Assembly (NCBI RefSeq): GCF_900176305.1
Contig: NZ_FWXH01000009.1
Location: 46,045-110,044 of the forward strand
Length of the DNA stretch: 64,000 bases
Source of the DNA: Clostridium acidisoli DSM 12555
Lineage (GTDB): Bacteria; Bacillota; Clostridia; Clostridiales; Clostridiaceae
Direction: 5' to 3'
Shown: piece after piece, positions 1 to 8,359 of the stretch
Layout: the number at the start of each line of letters is the position of its first letter
Position numbering within the stretch: position 1 is the first letter of the stretch
Position numbers and translations under genes: made by a program
The notes under the pieces: generated by a model
Databases searched by the model: none
What the model saw: the letters and a program-made list of their open reading frames with translations, nothing else
What the model was told of the DNA's origin: nothing

Positions 1-453
1 CCATCAGTAATGACAATGTTGTCTCATGATGTTGTAGCTACTATATTTAAGGCAATTAAACATTTAGAAAATGAAAGTCATCTTCTTAAGGGATTAATAC
101 GTTTTTCCGTTTTTAACAATGGTCTTGCAGCAGAAATAGAACCCAAAAATTTTGTACTTCCGCTTTTAATAAAACATTTTTCAGAGCGATATCCAGAGGA
201 ATATTTTTTAATACATGATAAAACTCATAATATGGCACTTATATATAAACCTTATGAAGCAAACATTATACCAGTAGAAAACATGACATTTCCAAGCTTA
301 GATGCTGAAGAAAAACATTTCAGAAAGCTTTGGGGGCTATACTACAATACTGTAGAAATTCGTGAACGCCATAACCCTAAATGTCAAATGAGTCACATGC
401 CAAAACGCTATTGGAAGTACCTAACTGAATTTACCTATAATTCTAAACTTTAA
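1..453 (+). CDS. DUF4130 (TIGR03915-type) protein, C-terminal part, cut by window edge
   Basis: The frame is open from base 1 to the stop at 453, so the gene begins upstream of the window and only its C-terminal ~150 residues are seen. The ending, with NTVEIRERHNPKCQMSHMP followed by RYWKYLTEF, fits the C-terminal region of DUF4130 proteins, which are usually encoded next to a radical SAM protein and annotated as probable DNA metabolism proteins. The partner gene would be upstream and cannot be seen. The biochemical activity of the family is not established. The Met at base 10 is internal, not a start, because homology-like sequence already precedes it. Confidence 0.75.
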   Translation, partial: PSVMTMLSHDVVATIFKAIKHLENESHLLKGLIRFSVFNNGLAAEIEPKNFVLPLLIKHFSERYPEEYFLIHDKTHNMALIYKPYEANIIPVENMTFPSLDAEEKHFRKLWGLYYNTVEIRERHNPKCQMSHMPKRYWKYLTEFTYNSKL

Positions 454-466
454 AATTTACCTTATT

Positions 467-1399
467 CTAAAGATCCATATTTAACTTGTAAAATATGCAG
501 TGATCCTGCCAGCTACCATTAATAAATAAATATTTTTCACTTATGCCTATTTCTTTAAAGCCACAGGCTTTTAAAACACTTTTAGATTTTAAATTGTCAA
601 CTAAAGTTCCGGCTTGTACCCTGTGCAGTTTTAAAGTCTGAAAGGCATATTTTAATATAAGATTTACTGCTTCCTTCATATAACCTTTTCCTTGTTGTTT
701 TTCATCAATTGAATATCCGATGGTTGCACTTTTAAATATTCCCCAAACAATATTATATAACTGAATGATTCCTATTATATTCTCATCTTTAAATATTCCA
801 AAAAAAATGTTATTTCCATTTAACAATTGAACATACTGTTGTCTAATAATAAGCTTTTGTTTTTCTATAGTATAAAAAGTTTCATCCCTTAACTCTTCAA
901 AATTCTCTAAATGTTTTTTGTTATCCTTATAATAATTTAACAGCTTATTTGCATCATTGGCAGTTAAAATTCTAAGATTAATATTCTTCCCATCTAATCT
1001 TAATAAACTTATAGTCTTTAAATTTGTATATATATCATAATCTATTCCAAACAATATTTCATTATAATATTTAGAAGCATCCATTGTATTGTTTGTCAGA
1101 ACCCCCTCTATATGAAAATTCAAATCAAAAAAAGGCTGAAGCTCTCTATCTTCTTTAACTAATATATTTATTTTATACAAATCCTCATTCATAAATAACA
1201 TTTCTATAAAACTTTTAATAATATCTCTAATATATTCACTATCATTTTTATAAATACATAATCTAAATGTACAGTTTCTGTTCTCCTTAGAATATTCTAC
1301 AATCTGTATTTTCCCAATGTCCATGTTACTTTCATCTTTAATAATATATCCTCTTTCACTTTTAACAGCCTCAAATGCTACAAAATCACCTTTAATCAT
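467..1399 (-). CDS. Tandem GNAT-family N-acetyltransferase
   Basis: A 310-residue protein with two GNAT-like halves. Residues about 1-115 look like a degenerate acetyltransferase fold (a DMDIGKIQI-type strand followed by helix and strand). Residues about 130-310 match RimJ/RimL-type acetyltransferases, with INLRILTANDAN at the start of the domain and the acetyl-CoA loop EKQQGKGYMKEAV near residue 235, then LHRVQAGTLVDNLKS and GFKEIG. It probably transfers acetyl from acetyl-CoA to a protein N-terminus or small amine; the substrate is unknown. The start has a clear GGAGGAAT ribosome site 8 bases upstream. It converges with the preceding gene with only 13 bases between them. Confidence 0.75.
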   Translation of the reverse strand: MIKGDFVAFEAVKSERGYIIKDESNMDIGKIQIVEYSKENRNCTFRLCIYKNDSEYIRDIIKSFIEMLFMNEDLYKINILVKEDRELQPFFDLNFHIEGVLTNNTMDASKYYNEILFGIDYDIYTNLKTISLLRLDGKNINLRILTANDANKLLNYYKDNKKHLENFEELRDETFYTIEKQKLIIRQQYVQLLNGNNIFFGIFKDENIIGIIQLYNIVWGIFKSATIGYSIDEKQQGKGYMKEAVNLILKYAFQTLKLHRVQAGTLVDNLKSKSVLKACGFKEIGISEKYLFINGSWQDHCIFYKLNMDL

Positions 1400-1493
1400 T
1401 GGAATTCCTCCATTGTTTAATTTTTATTTATATTTTACTCTGCTAAGATGTTTGTACATTGCCAGACTTGTTAATATTGTGTGAATTTTCTAT

Positions 1494-1520
1494 TTGACAT
1501 ATTATTAATCCAGTGATAAT
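1494..1520 (+). promoter_or_regulatory. Candidate promoter for the nitrogenase-like operon
   Basis: A perfect TTGACA lies at 1494-1499 and a GATAAT preceded by TG at 1515-1520. The 15-base spacer is shorter than ideal, so an extended -10 reading is as likely. It would give a leader of roughly 150 bases. Confidence 0.35.
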
Positions 1521-1558
1521 GTATTATTTAAATATGTTTACCAACAATTACAATTTTA

Positions 1559-1585
1559 TATACTCACTGGAAAACCAGAGGTATT
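1559..1585 (+). promoter_or_regulatory. Hairpin in the leader of the nitrogenase-like operon
   Basis: The stretch contains CTGG-AAAA-CCAG (1567-1578) enclosed by ATAC (1560-1563) and GTAT (1581-1584). It sits about 100 bases before the first start codon, in an otherwise AT-rich leader that matches no riboswitch class I recognise. It could be an RNA stem or an operator. Confidence 0.3.
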
Positions 1586-1682
1586 AATTATATTTATAAT
1601 ATTTTAGCTATTAGCTATTAATATTGTTTTTAATTAATGCCTTTATTTTTTTAACTAAATTTATTTTAAAGGAGGATAATTT

Positions 1683-3218
1683 ATGGGAAATAAGAAAAGA
1701 ATTCGTCTCGATACACCAGTAGTTGAGCGTCGTGAGCAAAGACTTGGAACCATAATTGCTTGGGATGGAAAAGCTTCAGATTTATCAAAACAATCTTCAT
1801 ATGCTTCTGCTAGATGTACTGAAAAAGGTACCAAAAAAGATTGCAAACTCTGCGAACTTAAAGGCCCATTCACTCAAGGTTCAGTCTGCAGCGAACAAAT
1901 GGTGGAGTGCCAAGCTGGTAATATACGAGGTTCCGTCCTTATCCAACACTCTCCTATTGGCTGCGGTGCTGGGCAAGTTATATATAATTCAATATATCGT
2001 AACGGTCTTGCACTTAGAAATCTTCCAGTAGAAAACATGCGTGCTATATCAACTAATCTTGAAGAAAGGGATATTATTCTTGGTGGAGAAAAAAAATTAG
2101 CCAATTCAATACGAGATGCCTTTGAAAAATTCCATCCAGATGCAATTTTTATAGCAACCTCTTGTGCCACAGGTATTATTGGTGATGATGTAGACAGTGT
2201 TGCAAGTGCCCTTGAAAAGGAGTTGAGTATTCCAGTAGTACCTATACATTGTGAAGGATTTAAATCCAAACATTGGAGCACAGGTTTTGATGCAACGCAA
2301 CATGGGATACTTCGCCAAATAGTAAGAAAAAATCCCAAAAAGCAAGAAGATTTAGTTAATGTCATAAACTTATGGGGTTCAGATGTTTTTACTCCAATGT
2401 TAAAAGAATTAGGTCTTAGAGTTAACTATATTGTAGATCTCGCAACTATAGAAGATTTAGCTCAGCTATCTGAAGCTGCTGCAACTGTTGGCTTTTGTTA
2501 TACATTATCCTCATATTTATCTGCAGCCTTAGAACAAGAATACGGTGTACCAGAAATTAAAGCTCCGGAGCCATATGGTTTTGCTGGAACTGATGCTTGG
2601 CTTAGAGAAATAGGCAGAGTTACTCACAGAGAAAAAGAAGCTGAAGCCTATATAGCTAAAGAACACGAGAGAGTAACTCCTATAATAAAAAATTTGCGTA
2701 AAACTGTAAATGGTTTAAACGGATATGTTGCAACTGGTTCAGCTTATGCACATGGCTTAATTGCTGTATTACGTGAACTTGGAATTGAAGTAAATGGTTC
2801 ACTTGTGTTTCATCATGATCCAATTTATGATAGCAGAGATCCAAAACAGGATTCCCTCTCACACTTAGTAAATAACTATGGTGACGTTCCATTTTTTAGT
2901 GTGAGTAATCGTCAACAATATCAATTTTATGGTTTATTAAAAAGAGTAAATCCAGACTTTATACTTATTCGCCATAATGGCCTAGCGCCACTGGCATCAA
3001 AGTTAGGAATTCCGGCGGCCCCATTAGGAGATGAACATATTGCTGTAGGTTATCAAGGAATGATAAATCTTGGGGAAACTATTATAGAAATTCTTGCTCA
3101 TAAAAAATTCCATCAAGACTTAGCAGCACACACAAAATTGCCATACACAAATTGGTGGATGAATCAAACTGATCCCTTTATTTTAGCTAAAAAAGAAAAT
3201 TCATATGAGAAGGAGTAA
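1683..3218 (+). CDS. Nitrogenase-like component 1, alpha (NifD-like) subunit
   Basis: A 511-residue member of the nitrogenase component 1 superfamily. The three alpha-subunit P-cluster cysteines are present at Cys69 (SVCSEQ), Cys94 (SPIGCGAG) and Cys161 (TSCATGIIGDD), with spacing almost the same as NifD. Cys272 (GFCYTLSSYL) matches the FeMo-cofactor cysteine, and His452 (GDEHIAVGYQG) lies close to where the cofactor histidine is expected. By eye, NifD residues Gln191 and His195 align with Trp198 and Phe202, and the arginine after the cofactor cysteine is replaced by Thr274, so N2 reduction is unlikely. Extra cysteines occur at 45, 54, 57 and 76. Start has AAAGGAGGATAATTT. Best comparison is nitrogenase-like enzymes such as methylthio-alkane reductase MarD; the true substrate is unknown. 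Confidence 0.85.
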   Translation: MGNKKRIRLDTPVVERREQRLGTIIAWDGKASDLSKQSSYASARCTEKGTKKDCKLCELKGPFTQGSVCSEQMVECQAGNIRGSVLIQHSPIGCGAGQVIYNSIYRNGLALRNLPVENMRAISTNLEERDIILGGEKKLANSIRDAFEKFHPDAIFIATSCATGIIGDDVDSVASALEKELSIPVVPIHCEGFKSKHWSTGFDATQHGILRQIVRKNPKKQEDLVNVINLWGSDVFTPMLKELGLRVNYIVDLATIEDLAQLSEAAATVGFCYTLSSYLSAALEQEYGVPEIKAPEPYGFAGTDAWLREIGRVTHREKEAEAYIAKEHERVTPIIKNLRKTVNGLNGYVATGSAYAHGLIAVLRELGIEVNGSLVFHHDPIYDSRDPKQDSLSHLVNNYGDVPFFSVSNRQQYQFYGLLKRVNPDFILIRHNGLAPLASKLGIPAAPLGDEHIAVGYQGMINLGETIIEILAHKKFHQDLAAHTKLPYTNWWMNQTDPFILAKKENSYEKE

Positions 3219-3225
3219 ACTAATT

Positions 3226-4596
3226 ATGAGTGATCACATCTCATCGATAAATTTAACAGACAAGAAAAAAACAAACTCTATACAACAAGTTCGCTATGGT
3301 TGCGCTCTTGGTGCATTTCATAGTGCTGTTGCAATCCCTCGAGTTATTCCAATAGCTCATTGCGGTCCTGGATGTGTTGACAAGCAATTTATGAATATAT
3401 CATTTTACAACGGCTACCAAGGAGGTAGTTATGGTGGAGGTGCCGTTATACCTAGCATAAATGCTTCTGAGAAAGAAGTTGTTTTTGGTGGAAGTGATAA
3501 ACTTCGAGATTTGATTGCTGCATCGTTAAAAGTTTTAGATGCAGATCTCTTTGTTGTAGTTACAGGATGTATAGCCGACATTGTTGGTGAAGATGTAGGT
3601 GCAGTAGTTCGTGAATTTCAAGATAAGGATGTTCCAATAGTTTTTGCTGAAACTGGAGGTTTTAGAGGCAATAATTTCTTTGGTCACGAACAGATAACAA
3701 AAGCAATTATAAATCAATATGTGGGGGAATATAATGGTCCTAAGGAAACTGGAACTGTTAATGTCTGGTCCCTTTTGCCTTTTCATAATACCTATTGGAA
3801 AGGTGACCTTATAGAAATAAAAAGAATTTTACAAGGTGCTGGTTTAAAAGTAAACATATTGTTTGGAAAGGGTTCAAAAGGAGTATCCGAATGGAAGAGT
3901 ATTCCAAAAGCACAATTTAATTTAGTTCTCTCCCCTTGGCTTGGCCTAGAAACTGCAAAATATCTAGAAGAAAAATATAATCAGCCATATTTACACATAC
4001 AAACAATTCCTATAGGTGCAAAAGAGACAAGAGAATTTTTAAAAAAAGTTGTTGACTTTGCTGGAATAGATACTAAAAAAGTAGATGCCTTCATTCAAGA
4101 AGAAGAAAAAATTTATTATAGCTATTTAGAAGATTTTTCAGATTTTTATGCTGAATATTGGTGGGGACTTCCTGCAAAGTTTGCTGTAGTTGCTGATAGT
4201 GCTTACAATCTAGCCATAACAAAATTTTTAGTAAATCAACTAGGTTTAATTCCATCTAAACAAATCATTACAGACAATCCACCCTTAAAATATCGTAATG
4301 CCATAAAAGAGGAATATAAGCATATTTCAAGTGATGTGTCTACGGATGTTGAATTTTATGAAGATTCTTTTATTATTCACCAAAAATTAAGAGAAGCTGA
4401 TTACAGTCATAAACCTCCAATTATATTTGGAACAACCTGGGAACGGGATGTGGCTAAAGATTTAAATGCTAAAATTGTTGAAGTTACTTTTCCTGCATCC
4501 TATGAAGTTGTGATTTCAAAATCCTATGTTGGATATCGAGGTGCTCTTTCTTTACTAGAAAAGATTTATACTACTGCTATTGGAGGTAGTGCTTAA
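3226..4596 (+). CDS. Nitrogenase-like component 1, beta (NifK-like) subunit
   Basis: A 456-residue partner of the upstream gene. It keeps the beta-side P-cluster cysteines: Cys26 (YGCALGA), Cys50 (HCGPGC) and Cys115 (TGCIADIVGED), again spaced as in NifK. This favours a heterotetramer with an intact eight-iron P-cluster rather than a NifEN scaffold. I place the start at 3226 because AGAAGGAG lies 10 bases upstream; an ATG at 3205 in the same frame lies inside the end of the upstream gene and has no ribosome site. The two genes are 7 bases apart and clearly cotranscribed, ending at a strong terminator. No NifH-like reductase, NifB or ferredoxin gene is in the window, so the electron donor must be encoded elsewhere. 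Confidence 0.85.
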   Translation: MSDHISSINLTDKKKTNSIQQVRYGCALGAFHSAVAIPRVIPIAHCGPGCVDKQFMNISFYNGYQGGSYGGGAVIPSINASEKEVVFGGSDKLRDLIAASLKVLDADLFVVVTGCIADIVGEDVGAVVREFQDKDVPIVFAETGGFRGNNFFGHEQITKAIINQYVGEYNGPKETGTVNVWSLLPFHNTYWKGDLIEIKRILQGAGLKVNILFGKGSKGVSEWKSIPKAQFNLVLSPWLGLETAKYLEEKYNQPYLHIQTIPIGAKETREFLKKVVDFAGIDTKKVDAFIQEEEKIYYSYLEDFSDFYAEYWWGLPAKFAVVADSAYNLAITKFLVNQLGLIPSKQIITDNPPLKYRNAIKEEYKHISSDVSTDVEFYEDSFIIHQKLREADYSHKPPIIFGTTWERDVAKDLNAKIVEVTFPASYEVVISKSYVGYRGALSLLEKIYTTAIGGSA

Positions 4597-4610
4597 GAAA
4601 TTTAAAGTCA

Positions 4611-4653
4611 AAATAAAAGCTCCTTCTGGTTATGCCAGGAGAAGCTTTTATTT
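4611..4653. terminator. Bidirectional terminator between the nitrogenase-like and cellulose operons
   Basis: AAATAAAAGCT and a CTTCTGG/CCAGGAG stem with TTATG loop, closed by AAGCTTTTATTT. The flanking A and T tracts allow it to act on both strands, serving the plus-strand D/K pair and the minus-strand operon that ends at 4712. Confidence 0.85.
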
Positions 4654-4711
4654 AGGTGTTTTTCTCGGAAAACTGTACCTTTGATTTTACTAATGTCTTT
4701 ATATCTTTACT

Positions 4712-5359
4712 TTAAACATTGTTTACCTTAACTTTTCTCATGTATATTCTAAATACAAGCTCTTCTAAAAAAGTAAATATACTTGTTGTAATTAAATATA
4801 TTCCAACCGCTACAGGTACTGCCTTGGCAACAAATATGCCAACTAATGCCATTATTATAATATTACTTTTATTCATTGCCGCTTGACCTTCAATTTTTAA
4901 AAAAGGAACATATGAAAGCAAGCTAGGCGTTAATGATATTAACATGTATACTAGTGGAACAATAAAATACCCATCTACATTTTTAATGCTTGACACCCAA
5001 GGTATAAGAAATGTTCCCACATTAACATGCATTTTATTAATCACGCTCCACATAGTCATTAATATAGGAAATTGAATTAAACTTACTAAACATCCTAGCA
5101 TACCCTTTGCACTTTCAGTAGATTGTTTTTTAACCTCTTCATCAAGCCTTTTTTTATTGTCTTTGTATTTTTCTTTAACTTCTTGCATTTTCACACTAAG
5201 TTTTTGCTGTTGATTCATATACTTTTTTTGCCTAAAAGACATTGGGGATAGTGTTATTCTTACAACTATTGTCAATAAAACTATTGATAACCCATAGTCT
5301 CCAGTCACTTTAAAAATTGAGGTTAACAAACTACTTAAAAAATTAAAAATGATGTTCAT
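4712..5359 (-). CDS. YidC/Oxa1-family membrane protein insertase (paralogue)
   Basis: A 215-residue YidC core without the long periplasmic domain. It begins directly at the first core transmembrane helix (NIIFNFLSSLLTSIFKVTGDYG), has the conserved hydrophilic-groove arginine at about position 34 (TIVVRITLSPMSFRQKKYM), a charged coiled-coil hairpin (residues 45-75) and further helices to the lysine-rich tail. It lacks a lipoprotein signal and is not beside rnpA-rpmH, so it is unlikely to be the housekeeping copy. It is the last gene of the putative cellulose operon, 27 bases after a small membrane protein gene. I infer a role in membrane insertion of the operon's products; that link is context only. 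Confidence 0.85.
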   Translation of the reverse strand: MNIIFNFLSSLLTSIFKVTGDYGLSIVLLTIVVRITLSPMSFRQKKYMNQQQKLSVKMQEVKEKYKDNKKRLDEEVKKQSTESAKGMLGCLVSLIQFPILMTMWSVINKMHVNVGTFLIPWVSSIKNVDGYFIVPLVYMLISLTPSLLSYVPFLKIEGQAAMNKSNIIIMALVGIFVAKAVPVAVGIYLITTSIFTFLEELVFRIYMRKVKVNNV

Positions 5360-5386
5360 TATTATCTCTCCTTATAATAATTTTAG

Positions 5387-5632
5387 CTAAAACATCATTT
5401 TTATTTTGAATCGCCCAATGAATCTCCATAATCCGTATTTTTCATAACTCATGTAATCTTGTGGAGATATCTTCTTTATAAATTCAAGCCACCTAATTAA
5501 AATATTTAATACGATATTTTTTTCAGTTTTATGCTTAAAACTTTTATATGAGTATATTGCAAAAACAAACGTGCTTGCAAAAAACATTAATAAAAACATT
5601 AGTTGAGTTAAATTTATTAGGTTAGAATTCAC
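5387..5632 (-). CDS. Small membrane protein in the cellulose operon
   Basis: An 81-residue protein of unknown function. One hydrophobic helix (about residues 7-28) is followed by a basic cytoplasmic stretch ending in GLWRFIGRFKIKMMF. A GTG start at 5632 is chosen because GGAGGAGG lies 7 bases before it; the frame could open at an ATG at 5662 but without a ribosome site. It lies between the DHHW gene and yidC in the same direction. Possibly a small accessory subunit of the synthase, but nothing in the sequence proves this. Confidence 0.55.
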   Translation of the reverse strand: MNSNLINLTQLMFLLMFFASTFVFAIYSYKSFKHKTEKNIVLNILIRWLEFIKKISPQDYMSYEKYGLWRFIGRFKIKMMF

Positions 5633-5690
5633 AGGCACGCCTCCTCCACATACTATTTCCAATTATTATAACACTATACAATTAATTGTC

Positions 5691-6905
5691 CTAATTTTTT
5701 TCATAAAATTTAAAAAAATCTTCAGTTAAATCCTGAGGATAAAAGGATACGAATACAAAATCCGTCTTAACACTATTTATATAATCAGGAATATTTCCTG
5801 TATAATACCTTGGATCAATCAAATATACATCAGAACAAACTGTTGATAAAAATGCTGCAAGTGGCACAGTAACTGAATCCTTTACAAATAAAACTTTTGG
5901 ACCACTTGGATTATCTTTATTCACAACATGAACAATACCTTGATTACCAAAAAGATATGAAGAATATTTATCTGCTTCTAGTGAATAAGTGCCCTTAGAA
6001 GTTCTAAATGGATCCACTGTAAGTAGTGCTTCCTCAAATCTACCATTTAAACGAGTTTCCTTAGTTCCTGTTTTAGAATAGTAACTATAATTAGTTTTAT
6101 ATTTAGGATAAATTAAAGTAAAATCGTCTACACCAGAATAAGCAATTCCAGTTTTTCTTCCCATAGAACCTACATAAGAATCCCTATATGTTATAAAATT
6201 ATAATTGTTTTTATTTGTGTAAAATCCATCCTGATCAATTTTCAAACCGTATCTTGTGTTAATAATATCTACTAGCTGACTAAATTCAAAAAAAGCTGTT
6301 TCTGTTTTCCAGTGATGATCTGTCTTAAAAAACAGTTGATCTTTTGATATGCCACTTTTGTCCAAATTTTTACGTAAATCTATTGTATCTACATTGTTTT
6401 CATTTAGAAGCTTTAAAAATACATCAGCTGTTTCATTTGCATAATTATATGGAATTCCATATGGAAGTTTTGTATATCCTTTAATATATTTATCCGGAGG
6501 CATCATATAGATAAGTTTTGTATTTTTATCTTCAAGCCCCTCCTTAAGAGCCTTTGTTCTTTTCACAAGTTTATAAACAGGATTGGGTTTTTCCGCAAAA
6601 AAAGTATAGTGTAGAAATCCATTTTTATCTTTAATAACTTCAAAATTTGATTCTTCATTTTTGTACATCAATTTTTGAATATATCCATATAACTCTATAA
6701 ATTTATATTTACCATATGTATTATCAGTTATTGTATCTTCTACAGCTTTTATCCTATTGCCTAAGGAAACGGAAGGAGCCTTTTCTTGCTTTAAACTTTC
6801 TAATATTGGTCTATATGTTACTTTAACATTATAAAAGGAAAATACCAAAAGTATTATAATAAATAATATTGTTGTTATAAGTTTTTTAATAAATAATCTT
6901 TCCAT
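5691..6905 (-). CDS. DHHW-family (AlgJ/AlgX-like) polysaccharide acetylation protein
   Basis: A 404-residue protein with one N-terminal transmembrane anchor (residues 8-27) and an extracytoplasmic SGNH-hydrolase-like domain. The signature TDHHW is at about residues 195-199, and PKVLFVKDSVTVPL plus a late FVSFYPQDL are the other conserved blocks; the Asp-His pair and Ser are the expected catalytic residues for acetyl transfer onto a polysaccharide. Its gene follows the MBOAT gene by 15 bases, the usual AlgI/AlgJ pairing, and corresponds to CcsH in the Clostridioides difficile cellulose operon. Start supported by AAAGGAGA. Confidence 0.8.
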   Translation of the reverse strand: MERLFIKKLITTILFIIILLVFSFYNVKVTYRPILESLKQEKAPSVSLGNRIKAVEDTITDNTYGKYKFIELYGYIQKLMYKNEESNFEVIKDKNGFLHYTFFAEKPNPVYKLVKRTKALKEGLEDKNTKLIYMMPPDKYIKGYTKLPYGIPYNYANETADVFLKLLNENNVDTIDLRKNLDKSGISKDQLFFKTDHHWKTETAFFEFSQLVDIINTRYGLKIDQDGFYTNKNNYNFITYRDSYVGSMGRKTGIAYSGVDDFTLIYPKYKTNYSYYSKTGTKETRLNGRFEEALLTVDPFRTSKGTYSLEADKYSSYLFGNQGIVHVVNKDNPSGPKVLFVKDSVTVPLAAFLSTVCSDVYLIDPRYYTGNIPDYINSVKTDFVFVSFYPQDLTEDFFKFYEKN

Positions 6906-6920
6906 ACTTCCATTCTCCTT

Positions 6921-8339
6921 TTAAAATTTAAAATAAATAAATGGATTATATGTATTTTTTACGAGATAGGATATACATATTAAAAATAATCCTATTATAC
7001 CAAATGGATATAAACACTCTAAAAACCAATACACCTTAGCTTTGTCTACCATAAATCTATTAATCCTTTTTGATACTGGTGTAGATAAAATAATTGCTGC
7101 TATAAAAAAAATTATATTTTCTTTTATAAACATAAATGTGTAGTCACTCCAAAAACCATTATGCACAACTCCAAACATAGACGAAATATACTTTCCAGCC
7201 TCTATTAAATCCTTTGATCTAAATATAACCCACCCTAGATTTATAATAAATAATGCATAAAGATGTTTATATCTACTCTTTATTTGTAATTGATCAAATG
7301 ATACTAATTTTTCTAAAGCAATAAACACAAAATTTAAGAAACCCCAAACTACAAATGTCCATTCCGCTCCATGCCAAACACCTGTTAACACCCATACAAC
7401 AAGTAAATTGCGTATTAACTTATCCTTATTTTTAACTCTGGAACCTCCAAGTGGGAAATATACATAATCTCTAAACCATGTTCCTAAAGAAATGTGCCAT
7501 CTACGCCAAAATTCTGTTATAGACTTTGAAACATATGGATAATTAAAGTTTTCCTCAAACTTAAAACCTAGCATTAATCCAATTCCTATTGCCATGTCTG
7601 AATACCCAGAAAAATCAAAATAAATTTGTAAAGTATAGGCAATGGCTCCTAACCAAGCAAGCGTTACTGGTACACTAGAAATAGCATTCATTTGAAAAAT
7701 TCTATCCACTACAACAGCCATAGTATTAGATAAAAGAACTTTTTTACCAAGTCCTGTAATAAATCTACATGAACCAACTGAAAATTTTTGCCATGTATGT
7801 TTTCGATTTTTAATTTGATCTGCTATATTTTTATATCGTGAAATTGGCCCTGCTAGAAGTTGTGGAAAAAACGCTATATATAATCCAACATAAATAGGAT
7901 TTTTTTCGGCTTCAGCCTTTTTCTTATATACATCTATTAAGTAAGATACTGCTTTAAATGTAAAAAATGAAATTCCTATTGGCAATTGAAGTTTAAGGAT
8001 TGGTATCCTATAACTTTGAATATTATTTATATTTTGCAAAATGAAGGCTAAATATTTGAATACAAAAAGCATTCCTAGATTACAAACACATCCAAATATA
8101 AGAATATATTTTCCTTTATTTTTTTCTCTATATTTTTGAGCTAATAGACCCAATATATAATTAAACAATATAGAAGCTATCATAATTAAGACGTAACTAG
8201 GCTCGCCCCATGCATAAAATATCAAACTTAATATCAAAAGTATAATATTTTGTAAAGTTTTAGAAAATGATATGCCATAGTACAAAATTAAAACCAAGGG
8301 CAAAAAATAAAACATAAATATTACAGTTGAAAATAACAC
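6921..8339 (-). CDS. MBOAT-family O-acyltransferase (AlgI-like)
   Basis: A 472-residue multi-pass membrane protein of the membrane-bound O-acyltransferase family. The diagnostic region FNYPYVSKSITEFWRRWHISL lies near residues 265-285, and the invariant histidine is in LTGVWHGAEWTF near residue 323. Family members move acetyl groups from cytoplasmic acetyl-CoA across the membrane for use by a DHHW/SGNH partner, here the next gene. The start is GTG with AAAGGTGA 6 bases upstream. It lies 20 bases downstream of the synthase partner gene, matching CcsI of the clostridial ccs operon. Confidence 0.85.
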   Translation of the reverse strand: MLFSTVIFMFYFLPLVLILYYGISFSKTLQNIILLILSLIFYAWGEPSYVLIMIASILFNYILGLLAQKYREKNKGKYILIFGCVCNLGMLFVFKYLAFILQNINNIQSYRIPILKLQLPIGISFFTFKAVSYLIDVYKKKAEAEKNPIYVGLYIAFFPQLLAGPISRYKNIADQIKNRKHTWQKFSVGSCRFITGLGKKVLLSNTMAVVVDRIFQMNAISSVPVTLAWLGAIAYTLQIYFDFSGYSDMAIGIGLMLGFKFEENFNYPYVSKSITEFWRRWHISLGTWFRDYVYFPLGGSRVKNKDKLIRNLLVVWVLTGVWHGAEWTFVVWGFLNFVFIALEKLVSFDQLQIKSRYKHLYALFIINLGWVIFRSKDLIEAGKYISSMFGVVHNGFWSDYTFMFIKENIIFFIAAIILSTPVSKRINRFMVDKAKVYWFLECLYPFGIIGLFLICISYLVKNTYNPFIYFKF

Positions 8340-8359
8340 TTCAAATCACCTTTTTACAA

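Noticed and set aside
1683..4596. True nitrogenase nifDK
   Set aside because: Key catalytic residues are replaced and no nifH or assembly genes accompany the pair.
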